Below, one piece after another: positions 1 to 6,738 of a stretch of DNA of 9,565 nt. The DNA lies in NCBI GenBank assembly GCA_900768245.1, contig CAAGCE010000058.1, positions 1 to 9,565 on the forward strand, written 5' to 3'. Source of the stretch: Oscillospiraceae bacterium (GTDB lineage Bacteria; Bacillota; Clostridia; Oscillospirales; Ruminococcaceae). Position numbers and translations under genes: made by a program. Numbering within the stretch: position 1 is the stretch's first letter; every line of letters begins with the position of its first letter. Below the pieces are notes generated by a model. It was not told the origin of the DNA. It saw only the letters and a list, made by a program, of their open reading frames with translations, and ran no database searches.

Positions 1-76
1 CACGGGCTTTGCCCTTTGGATTCCCACAAGCCTTTGAAAAGGCTTGACCGAAACTTTTATATGGGGTATGTTTTTG
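1..76. repeat. Hairpin-rich non-coding sequence downstream of prmC
   Basis: This 76-base stretch follows the prmC stop codon and contains two inverted repeats. Bases 4-14 read GGGC-TTT-GCCC. Bases 27-46 form a perfect stem of 8 bp, CAAGCCTT and AAGGCTTG, around a TGAA loop. Read on the minus strand, neither hairpin is followed at once by a clean run of T, so this is not a textbook intrinsic terminator, although the structure could still stop transcription of the prmC operon. Paired hairpins of this kind after genes look like a dispersed intergenic repeat of Clostridia. That is an inference, and the element may continue past the left edge of the window. Confidence 0.5.
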
Positions 77-964
77 TTACTGTGTCGCTTTTTTCCTGCC
101 AAGAACAACACGGTCATTGCCGCCAAGATCCTTGATTATTTTTACATCATAATAACCCGTATTCAGCATAAGCTCCTTAACAGCTTCGCCCTGCTCATAG
201 CCTATTTCAAAGGCAAGCAATCCGTTATCTTTCAGAATTTCTTTCCAAAGGCAGGAGATAACACGATAAAATTTCAATCCGTCGTGACCTCCGTCAAGTG
301 CAGAGGCAGGTTCAAAGGTAACCTCTGTCTGCAAGTCCGACATCTCTTCAGCCGTCAGATAAGGTGGATTTGACACGATACAATCTATCTGTCGGAAGTC
401 TCCCTCACTTTCTTCGTCACGGAAATTTTCAAGCAGTCTGCCGTCCATAACATCACCCTTGATTATTTTTACATCTGTATCGTTAAGACGTATATTTTTC
501 ACAAGGTATGGCATAGCGTCCGATGAAATTTCAACAGCCGTGACCTTTGCATCGGGGATATTTTTTTTCAGTGATACGGCAATACAGCCGCTTCCGCTGC
601 AAAGGTCAACTATTTCCGGAGAGCTGTTATTTTCGCTCCCAAAAAAGCCAATGACCTCATCAACAAGCACCTCTGTATCGGGACGTGGTATAAGCACTCC
701 TTCACCGACCTTGAATTTCAGACCATAGAATTCCCATTCACCGAGCAGATACTGCAAAGGATAGCCTTCGCTGCGGCGTTTGGCAAGCTTTAAAGTCTTG
801 TCGGCAGCTGCCTTATCTGCAATGTCGTTTTTATGCAGCATAAGCTCTGTGCCGCTCATATGCATAATATCTTCAAAAATACATTTGCTGTCGAAAAGAT
901 AGTCTTCAATGTCAGCAGCTTTAAGGGTGTTTTTAATAAGCTCAAAAAGCTCTCCGTTAGTCAT
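77..964 (-). CDS. prmC: Peptide chain release factor N5-glutamine methyltransferase PrmC (HemK)
   Basis: PrmC uses S-adenosylmethionine to methylate the glutamine of the GGQ motif in release factors RF1 and RF2, which makes translation termination efficient. It is cytoplasmic. The 295-residue protein has the usual family length. An N-terminal helical release-factor-binding region covers about residues 1-80, followed by the conserved PRPDTE block (93-98), the SAM-binding motif I DLCSGSG (120-126), and the catalytic NPPY motif (199-202) that holds the glutamine side chain. The C-terminal strands end with GNDRVV. The start is ATG at 964, with AAAGGA about 12 nt upstream. It lies 26 nt after the DUF1385 gene, so the two are probably co-transcribed. 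In many Firmicutes, prmC sits next to prfA (RF1), its substrate gene; prfA is not inside this window. No unusual residues were seen. Confidence 0.96.
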   Translation of the reverse strand: MTNGELFELIKNTLKAADIEDYLFDSKCIFEDIMHMSGTELMLHKNDIADKAAADKTLKLAKRRSEGYPLQYLLGEWEFYGLKFKVGEGVLIPRPDTEVLVDEVIGFFGSENNSSPEIVDLCSGSGCIAVSLKKNIPDAKVTAVEISSDAMPYLVKNIRLNDTDVKIIKGDVMDGRLLENFRDEESEGDFRQIDCIVSNPPYLTAEEMSDLQTEVTFEPASALDGGHDGLKFYRVISCLWKEILKDNGLLAFEIGYEQGEAVKELMLNTGYYDVKIIKDLGGNDRVVLGRKKATQ

Positions 965-990
965 ATTTGGGGATTATCCTTTCGTGAAAA

Positions 991-1956
991 TTACCATTTG
1001 TCTTCTTCGCCGTCTTTAGGAAGACAAGGTGTGATAGCGGCAATAGCGACCTCTATCTGCTTGTCGTCAGGCTCATTTGTAGTGATACGCTGGAGCCAGA
1101 GTCCCGGAGCGGAAATTATCTTTGTAAAAATATTGTCATAGCGTCCTGCAAGCTTTATAAGCTCATAGGCAATTGATGCCTCAGGGATAAGCATAAGCAG
1201 GGACATTGCAAATCTGAGGGGAATACTCTTCCAGGGCAGAAACATTCCGACGATAATGCTTATGAGAATTACAATGAGAATAAAGCTTGTACCGCAGCGT
1301 GGGTGAAAACGTGTCATAGTCTTTATGTTTTCAACGGTAAGCTCTTTTCGTGCCTCGTAGCAGGCAATGGTCTTGTGTTCCGCACCGTGGTACATAAATG
1401 TTGTTTTCATTGAGTCGGTAAGTGACACAAGATAAAAATATCCGATAATAAGAACAAGCTTCAGTACGCCCTCAATGACAGTTTTCAACACAGCGGGAGC
1501 GTTATTGTTGAAAATTTTCATAACAAGGCTGGAAATAAACATCGGCAGGAATTTGAAAAGGCATACGGAGATAGCAAGTGCAATTACCACCGTGATTATC
1601 ATAATAACGGGCATAAGCTTGTCGCCGAATTTATCGGTGAGCCATTGCTCGAATTTTGACATTTCTTCCTCATCGTCATCTTCACCGACTTGCTTTTCGG
1701 CGGATTTCATTGTGCATTTTATACCGTCGACCATGGTTGTGGCAAAGTTTATGCAGCCGCGGATAAATGGTGCTTTGCGATACCATGGAGCGTTCCTTCC
1801 GCTTTTTATGTCCCATGTTTCAACGTCGATAGAACCGTCCGGAAGCCGGCACGCCATAGCAGCCTTGCCGATGCCTCTCATCATAATGCCCTCAATAAGA
1901 GCCTGACCGCCTATCTGTGATTTAAAGCTTTTGTTTGAATCATCTTTTTTGCTCAT
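991..1956 (-). CDS. yqhQ: DUF1385 (YqhQ-like) membrane protein
   Basis: This is a 321-residue integral membrane protein of the DUF1385 family (Bacillus subtilis YqhQ); the biochemical role of the family is not established. The diagnostic motifs are visible: GGQALIEGIMMRG (16-28), YHGAEHK (189-195), FHPRCGTSF (217-225) and PGLWLQ (284-289). An acidic run, GEDDDEEE, lies near residues 91-98 in a cytoplasmic-looking linker. Hydrophobic segments are near 115-140, 160-180, 223-241 and 248-268. The conserved His and Cys residues in the middle motifs suggest a metal or thiol site, but that is inference. The start is ATG at 1956, with AAAGGAG about 14 nt upstream, a rather long spacing. It lies between the sensor kinase (25 nt upstream) and prmC (26 nt downstream). 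The YqhQ-PrmC pairing recurs in Clostridia. Confidence 0.93.
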   Translation of the reverse strand: MSKKDDSNKSFKSQIGGQALIEGIMMRGIGKAAMACRLPDGSIDVETWDIKSGRNAPWYRKAPFIRGCINFATTMVDGIKCTMKSAEKQVGEDDDEEEMSKFEQWLTDKFGDKLMPVIMIITVVIALAISVCLFKFLPMFISSLVMKIFNNNAPAVLKTVIEGVLKLVLIIGYFYLVSLTDSMKTTFMYHGAEHKTIACYEARKELTVENIKTMTRFHPRCGTSFILIVILISIIVGMFLPWKSIPLRFAMSLLMLIPEASIAYELIKLAGRYDNIFTKIISAPGLWLQRITTNEPDDKQIEVAIAAITPCLPKDGEEDKW

Positions 1957-1981
1957 TAGATTGAATAAAACTCCTTTCGCT

Positions 1982-3391
1982 TTACTGTTTCTTTTGTATT
2001 GGCAGAATTATTGCAACAGTAGTTCCGATACCCTCTTCGCTGTAAATGTTGAGCTTTCCGCCGTGCATCGTGACAATTTCGTCAGCAACGGCAAGACCGA
2101 TACCCGAACCTCTGCGTGTGTAATTTGCCTTATAGAATTTTTCCTTTATTTTAGGAAGATCCTGACTGCTTATACCGCAGCCTGTGTCGGAAACGTCAAT
2201 TTCAATGTGATCGGCATCGGGCATAATAGCCTGAATGGAAACATAGCCTCCCTTGTCCGAGTATTTTATGGCATTGTCGATTATATTGATAAAAACCTGC
2301 CTTATGCGGTTTCTGTCACCGTAAATGAACGGCAGCATATCAGGTTCTTCATAAATGACCTCAATACCGTCACGCTTAGCACGTTCAGCGTAAATGAGAA
2401 CAGCGTCCCCAAGCTCCGCAAGAACGTCCATAGTAGCCTTGTTAAGAGTAAATCTGCCGTTCTGCATTCTTGAAAAGTCCAGCAGCTCTTCGACCATCTG
2501 TGAAAGACGGTCTGTTTCGTTGCCTATAACACGCATACCCTTTTTTATAGTTTCAACATCATCAGGCATACTTGCAATAGTTTCCGACCAGCCTCTTATT
2601 GCGGTAAGAGGGGTACGCAGCTCGTGTGAAACGCTTGAAATAAATTCGTTTTTCATATTTTCCGAAATGGCAAGTTCTTCAGCCATATGATTTATGGTGT
2701 CGCAAAGCTCGCCTATTTCGTCGTCATTTTTTTTCTTTATTCTGACGGAGAAATCCCCCTCGGCATATCGTCTTGCGGTCGCACCTATCTGCCTTACGGG
2801 GAGAACGATGGACTTGACGAAATACATTCCCGAGAAGAACATAAAAAGAAGTATCGCACCGCATATTGCAATAAGGAGCAGCGTTATGAACAAAAACTGC
2901 ATATCCACTTTTTTCATTGATGCAACAACACGGACAGCACTGTAACCCGCATCATTCTGCGGAAGAAGGATACTCAGTGCCATGACCTTTTCGCCTGATG
3001 AAAGCCTTCCGACAAAATAGCCTGTGCTGCTGCTTGCGACAGCCTCCTGGTAGTCAGCCATATTATCCTCATATGTTGGGATAAAGCCTGATGAAGTAAG
3101 ACTGATGCCGCCCTTTGAATTTATTATCATAAGCTCGGACTTATCCTTGTCGGTCCAGTCCTCAACAACGGTCCTGATCTCTGAAGAGAAGCTTGTGTTG
3201 GGGTCGTTGTAGGAGCTTTGAAGAATACTGGAAACCATATTCATTCGTGCGGAAAGATACTGTTTTGATGAATTGTAGTAGAAGCTGTGGAGAAGAACTG
3301 TTCCCGCAAGAATAACAACAAGCAGAACTATTGCGATTATACCGATATTGTTAAAAAACCATCTCTGCGTGATATTGCGGCTTTTTTTCAA
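1982..3391 (-). CDS. Sensor histidine kinase with HAMP domain (two-component system)
   Basis: This is a membrane sensor kinase that autophosphorylates and should pass phosphate to the response regulator encoded just upstream. Residue numbers count from a possible GTG at 3400. There is a first transmembrane segment (17-39), an extracytoplasmic domain of about 128 residues (40-167), a second transmembrane segment (168-196), and a HAMP domain (about 193-245). The dimerisation box SHELRTPLT carries phosphoacceptor His259. The ATPase domain has the N box around Asn372/Asn376, G1 DTGCGI (405-410) and G2 GSGIGL (431-436). The likely start is TTG at 3391, because AGGGGTG sits 6 nt upstream of it, whereas the GTG at 3400 lies inside that ribosome site. 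All catalytic motifs are intact. Overall architecture resembles PhoR/WalK-like kinases, but there is no PAS domain. The stimulus cannot be read from sequence. Confidence 0.96.
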   Translation of the reverse strand: MKKSRNITQRWFFNNIGIIAIVLLVVILAGTVLLHSFYYNSSKQYLSARMNMVSSILQSSYNDPNTSFSSEIRTVVEDWTDKDKSELMIINSKGGISLTSSGFIPTYEDNMADYQEAVASSSTGYFVGRLSSGEKVMALSILLPQNDAGYSAVRVVASMKKVDMQFLFITLLLIAICGAILLFMFFSGMYFVKSIVLPVRQIGATARRYAEGDFSVRIKKKNDDEIGELCDTINHMAEELAISENMKNEFISSVSHELRTPLTAIRGWSETIASMPDDVETIKKGMRVIGNETDRLSQMVEELLDFSRMQNGRFTLNKATMDVLAELGDAVLIYAERAKRDGIEVIYEEPDMLPFIYGDRNRIRQVFINIIDNAIKYSDKGGYVSIQAIMPDADHIEIDVSDTGCGISSQDLPKIKEKFYKANYTRRGSGIGLAVADEIVTMHGGKLNIYSEEGIGTTVAIILPIQKKQ

Positions 3392-3425
3392 GTTCTTCAC
3401 CCCTTTTTATGTATTTTGCGAAAGC

Positions 3426-4139
3426 TTATTCAGCGTCTGTTTTGGCGGACCATTTGTAGCCGAAGCCCCATATGGTTGAAATATATTTCGGGTTGGAAGG
3501 CTCGTCCTCTATCTTCATTCTTATTCGGCGGATATTTACGTCAACTATCTTGTCGTCGCCGAAGTAGTTTTCGCCCCAGATGTGATTAAGTATGCTTGAA
3601 CGGTCGAGAGCTGTTTCCTGATTGCTCATAAAGTATTCAAGTATCTGATATTCGACCTGTGTAAGGTCGATAGGGACGCCGTTTTTGGAAACTGTGCGGC
3701 TTTTGAGGTTAAGGAGAAACGGACCCGATTCAATAGTCGAAGCGGATTCCTCTTCACGGGAGAAGGTCATACTTACACGGCGGTAGATAGCGTCTATTCT
3801 TGCGGTAAGCTCCGACGGTGAAAACGGCTTTGTCATATAATCGTCCGCACCGAGCATAAGCCCGCTGACCTTGTCCATTTCCTGTGTTTTTGCGGAAAGC
3901 ATGATTATGCCGAGAGTGCTGCTCTTTTTTCTGAGAGCCTTGCAGACCTGAAAACCGTCAATGCCCGGCATCATAATGTCCAGCAGAGCAATATCAAAAT
4001 TGCCGTTTTCCTCGTCAAATACCCTGAGTGCGTCCTCACCGCAGTTTACGTCAACAACGTCATATCCTGCACGGTTAAGATTTATTACCACAAAGTCACG
4101 GATAACATCTTCGTCCTCGCATACAAGAATTCTTCTCAT
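3426..4139 (-). CDS. OmpR/PhoB-family response regulator
   Basis: This is a 237-residue DNA-binding response regulator and the cognate partner of the kinase that follows 25-35 nt downstream. The receiver domain (about 1-118) has the acidic pocket (Glu8, Asp9), phosphoacceptor Asp54 in LLDIMMPG, the switch serine Ser82 in MLSAK, and Lys104 in TKPF. A short acidic linker (about 125-138) leads to a C-terminal winged-helix domain (139-231) that includes the recognition region VDVNIRRIRMKI (199-210) and the wing ending STIWGFGYKW. The start is ATG at 4139, behind an excellent AAGGAGGAG site at normal spacing. The length and all key residues are typical. The upstream gap to the lipoprotein gene is 59 nt and very AT-rich. 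It may hold a promoter, but no convincing -35 box was found. Targets are unknown; the neighbouring lipoprotein and membrane protein are plausible candidates. Confidence 0.97.
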   Translation of the reverse strand: MRRILVCEDEDVIRDFVVINLNRAGYDVVDVNCGEDALRVFDEENGNFDIALLDIMMPGIDGFQVCKALRKKSSTLGIIMLSAKTQEMDKVSGLMLGADDYMTKPFSPSELTARIDAIYRRVSMTFSREEESASTIESGPFLLNLKSRTVSKNGVPIDLTQVEYQILEYFMSNQETALDRSSILNHIWGENYFGDDKIVDVNIRRIRMKIEDEPSNPKYISTIWGFGYKWSAKTDAE

Positions 4140-4198
4140 TGTTTCTCCTCCTTGTAATATATAATTAAAATAATACGTTAGGTTTATATATTTCAGTG

Positions 4199-5518
4199 CT
4201 ATGCTAAAATATAAAAGTTATTTGTCACCTCTGATTTTGTAAGAACGAGAGGTTCATTTTTTCTGTCGGATATTTTATACATATAGTTGATATTGTCTTT
4301 GGTTTTATAAAGAGTATAACCATTTGCAAGACGCTCATCACGGTATTCGCTGGTTATAACAGCTATTCTGAGAAGCTCTTCTGTGCTGTTGAGCGGGTCG
4401 GCACGGAATTTGTAGAACACAATGTCACCTGTTGAAGTGTCCGGCTTGACCGTGACAACACCCTCCCACCTTGATGGGAGCGTAAAGCAGAAGCCCTCTG
4501 ATGTGCTGTAAAAGCTGGAATATTTTCTTGTTATCTCATAATTGTTAAAGACGTTCCATTCGGTAACAATGTAGCTGTTTCGGCTGTCCTCCGAATATCC
4601 GGGAAAGTAGCTTATTGTCGGTATCTCAACAACGCCGTCAAGATCAATATCCGTGCAGATATATCCCTCTGGGCGGATAGTATCGCTGTAAGCCTCTGAT
4701 TCGCTGAGGTAAAGAGGATTACGCAGGGTGTTGTTTATGCAGTAGACTATTTCGGTGGAAAGCTTGCCGTCCGAAATGCCGTCGATATATATTGCAGGTG
4801 TACCCGAACCGATATATCCCAAGTCAACATTTACAAAGTCTGAGGATTTTTCATTGAGAAGAACGGAGCTGCTTTCATAGACCTTGCTGCCGTCATCTGT
4901 AACAAGGCTGACGTAAGCCTGTTTGCCCGTGTATTCGTTGTTTGGGTGAAGCACTACAAGCTCGCTGTATGTGTCGCTGTTCATATCAATGGTGAACATT
5001 GAGCTGTAATTATCGGAAAATGTATTGTAAAGAATACCGTCCTCGTAATAATAGACCCGCATATTTTTTTCATTTGACAGCATATTGTAGCCGATAATAA
5101 TGCTTTTTCTGCTGCTGCCGCCGAGATTGGCGAACATAACACGGTCGATACCCGTGCCAATGCCTGCATGGTCATAGACAGACTGCCATTTTCCGTTTCG
5201 TTTGTCAAGGATATTTACTCTTATACTGCCGTTATTTGTTTCATTGGTGTTACGGTAGAAAACGATAGCCTCTTTTGATTCCTCTTCATCAAGATCTTCG
5301 ATGATGAATGCTGAGCGGTAGCTGCCGCCCTTCGGATACTGGAGCTTGATCCCGCTGCCGACAGATGAAACAAGAGCGTTGTATATTTCCGTCTGTTCTT
5401 CCGAAAGCTTAGGCGGAGAAAGAAGATTTTCAACAGAGCTTCCAAATGAACAGCCTGTCAATGCAAGAGCTGCGCCTAAAGCCAAAGCCGTAAGCTTTGA
5501 TTTTAAAAGTCCTTTTAT
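4199..5518 (-). CDS. Lipoprotein with FG-GAP-like acidic repeats, unknown function
   Basis: This is a predicted secreted, lipid-anchored protein facing the outside of the membrane; no known family was recognised. The frame is open upstream to a TTG at 5626. However, a perfect AAGGAGG lies 8 nt before an ATA codon at 5518, and from there the protein begins with a near-ideal lipoprotein signal: Lys-rich n-region, hydrophobic core, and lipobox ALTGC with Cys at residue 23. Earlier starts (TTG 5626, ATG 5611, ATG 5587) lack a good ribosome site and would add 23-36 polar residues before the signal. Residues below count from the TTG at 5626. Degenerate repeats of the type strand then Asp-rich turn then strand occur near 107-124 (EDLDEEES), 164-179, 211-226 (DMNSDTYSEL), 265-281 and 324-338 (DIDLDGVVEI), resembling integrin/FG-GAP propeller blades. 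A separate C-terminal domain starts near 377. Its gene precedes a two-component system, so a signal-sensing accessory role is possible. Confidence 0.85.
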   Translation of the reverse strand: MKGLLKSKLTALALGAALALTGCSFGSSVENLLSPPKLSEEQTEIYNALVSSVGSGIKLQYPKGGSYRSAFIIEDLDEEESKEAIVFYRNTNETNNGSIRVNILDKRNGKWQSVYDHAGIGTGIDRVMFANLGGSSRKSIIIGYNMLSNEKNMRVYYYEDGILYNTFSDNYSSMFTIDMNSDTYSELVVLHPNNEYTGKQAYVSLVTDDGSKVYESSSVLLNEKSSDFVNVDLGYIGSGTPAIYIDGISDGKLSTEIVYCINNTLRNPLYLSESEAYSDTIRPEGYICTDIDLDGVVEIPTISYFPGYSEDSRNSYIVTEWNVFNNYEITRKYSSFYSTSEGFCFTLPSRWEGVVTVKPDTSTGDIVFYKFRADPLNSTEELLRIAVITSEYRDERLANGYTLYKTKDNINYMYKISDRKNEPLVLTKSEVTNNFYILA

Positions 5519-5635
5519 CTTGTCCGCCTCCTTAACAAAACAGGGATGTACAACATTGCGGCGGAAAAGCTTTTCCGTAAAAAGCATAAGCAAACCGCTG
5601 CAAAAGCACATCCCCAAATAAATCAAAATAAAAGA
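5519..5635. other. 117 nt spacer before the lipoprotein gene, with a perfect palindrome
   Basis: The spacer lies between the membrane protein stop and the inferred lipoprotein start. It contains the perfect 16 bp palindrome CGGAAAAGCTTTTCCG at 5562-5577. No run of T follows the palindrome on the minus strand, so it is not a clear terminator. A dimeric regulator site or a transcript hairpin is possible. No consensus sigma-A promoter was found, although several partial -35-like boxes occur. The stretch is also open in the lipoprotein frame, which could mislead gene callers into a longer protein. Confidence 0.45.
5527..5533 (-). promoter_or_regulatory. Shine-Dalgarno site that decides the lipoprotein start
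   Basis: The minus strand reads AAGGAGG followed by 8 nt (CGGACAAG) and then ATA. This is the strongest ribosome-binding match near the lipoprotein gene. It lies inside the longer open frame, and no ATG, GTG or TTG in that frame follows at a workable distance. Translation therefore probably starts at the ATA (AUA) codon, which is allowed but rare in bacteria, or the base is a mutation or error from ATG. Confidence 0.7.
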
Positions 5636-6661
5636 TCAATCATCTTCAATAGATTTCATTTCCTTGCTGCCTGTATCGACCTGAGCTCCTGCCCAGCGGC
5701 GTTTGCCTGTAAGATTGAGCTTAGGCATTACTCTGTAAACGTAGGTGCTCCAGAAAACAGCAATTATCATAATTGTAACAAAAATAATTCCCACATCGGA
5801 TATTTCGGGAGAAAGCATACCCTCTCTGACTGAGTAGTCCTTGATAAAGAACATAATGTATCTCGGGATTGTTGAAACAGCTGCGAAAATCGAAGCAGCA
5901 TATCCGGACATTATCATAAAGAAGCGTGTATTCTTCTTTTCAAAGCCGCAGAAAAATCTTACAACATAAAGGAAAAATACTGCGGAAGTCATATCTGTAA
6001 AGAGAATATAGCATTTTTCGGAGTATGGACCGATTATCTGATATGTCACGATAAGGTCAAAAACCTGAATAAGCTTCCAGATAGGGAATACAGTAAGGAA
6101 GAAGCAGTTGCCCCTTGAAATGCCCTCGCCCTTCATAATATTAACGCCTGTTGAAACAAATGTTACGGTAAGAACGATCATAAGCGCATAGGAGATCCAT
6201 GACATAAGGCTTATGCCCGAGAAAACGAAAACAGGATTATCTTCCGTTGAAACAGCCTTGTTTGCCGAGCCTATGCTGATAAGGTCACTGATAACTTCAT
6301 ATGCAAGCATAACTGCCATAATGAACATTCCCACAGCTGCTTTCGGAGAGATCTTTTTGTTAAGTCTTTCCGATTTGAGCTTCATCGGGTTGAGGAGTAT
6401 GCAGGATTTTATAGCTTTGTCACGGGATTCGCCGAATATCATTACCGCACCAAGCAAAATGAATCCGATTATCAGTACAAAAACGGTGTAGTTAAAACCG
6501 CTGTTGATATATTTTCCTCTTGCAAAATCCATATTTGTGTTAAGCTGTACCGTGCGGCATATAACTGCCGGAACAAGAGTTGCGGCATAAACGATAAGCG
6601 ATGCTTTTTTGTCGAGAAGAACCTTTTTTTTCTTGTATGGAGTTACCTGTTTTTCACTCAT
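5636..6661 (-). CDS. Polytopic membrane protein of unknown function
   Basis: This 341-residue protein was not recognised as any named family. It starts with a very basic cytoplasmic tail (YKKKK near 9-13) and has about eight hydrophobic segments, roughly 20-38, 55-76, 107-130, 145-172, 187-206, 217-239, 246-272 and 288-310. It ends in a charged tail of about 30 residues. Arg and Lys clusters after segments 2 and 8 suggest that both ends are cytoplasmic. No transporter motif, protease motif or nucleotide-binding site was seen. Pro/Trp-containing intramembrane stretches (VFPIWKLIQVFDLI, 191-204) may mark a functional core. The start is ATG at 6661, with AAAGGGG 8 nt upstream. It lies 77 nt after citrate synthase and directly precedes the lipoprotein gene, so a membrane complex with that lipoprotein is a reasonable guess only. 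Confidence 0.88.
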   Translation of the reverse strand: MSEKQVTPYKKKKVLLDKKASLIVYAATLVPAVICRTVQLNTNMDFARGKYINSGFNYTVFVLIIGFILLGAVMIFGESRDKAIKSCILLNPMKLKSERLNKKISPKAAVGMFIMAVMLAYEVISDLISIGSANKAVSTEDNPVFVFSGISLMSWISYALMIVLTVTFVSTGVNIMKGEGISRGNCFFLTVFPIWKLIQVFDLIVTYQIIGPYSEKCYILFTDMTSAVFFLYVVRFFCGFEKKNTRFFMIMSGYAASIFAAVSTIPRYIMFFIKDYSVREGMLSPEISDVGIIFVTIMIIAVFWSTYVYRVMPKLNLTGKRRWAGAQVDTGSKEMKSIEDD

Positions 6662-6738
6662 GTCATTGTCCCCTTTATAAATTTATACTTTTATAAGCGG
6701 CTTTTGCTTTGCATAACATACGATCTTATCTCTTCTTA
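6662..6738. other. AT-rich spacer between citrate synthase and the membrane protein gene
   Basis: This 77 nt spacer contains three TATAAA-like stretches and the perfect 12 bp palindrome TATAAATTTATA at 6676-6687, just upstream of the ribosome site of the membrane protein gene. It could hold a promoter, but no matching -35 box was convincing. No strong stem with a T-run that would end citrate synthase transcription was found. Confidence 0.3.

Noticed and set aside
44..373. Plus-strand open frame of 109 codons opposite prmC
   Set aside because: It lies wholly antisense to the well-supported prmC gene and has no recognisable domain or ribosome site.
1931..2473. Plus-strand open frame of 180 codons opposite the kinase gene
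   Set aside because: It overlaps the conserved ATPase domain of the kinase on the other strand, and its translation shows no family motif. It is a codon-bias shadow.
4140..4198. Promoter for the response regulator gene in the AT-rich spacer
   Set aside because: A TATATT box can be picked out, but no -35 match stands at proper spacing, so it was not called.
5562..5577. Palindrome considered as an intrinsic terminator of the membrane protein gene
   Set aside because: No T-run follows on the minus strand, and the stem is mostly A/T within.
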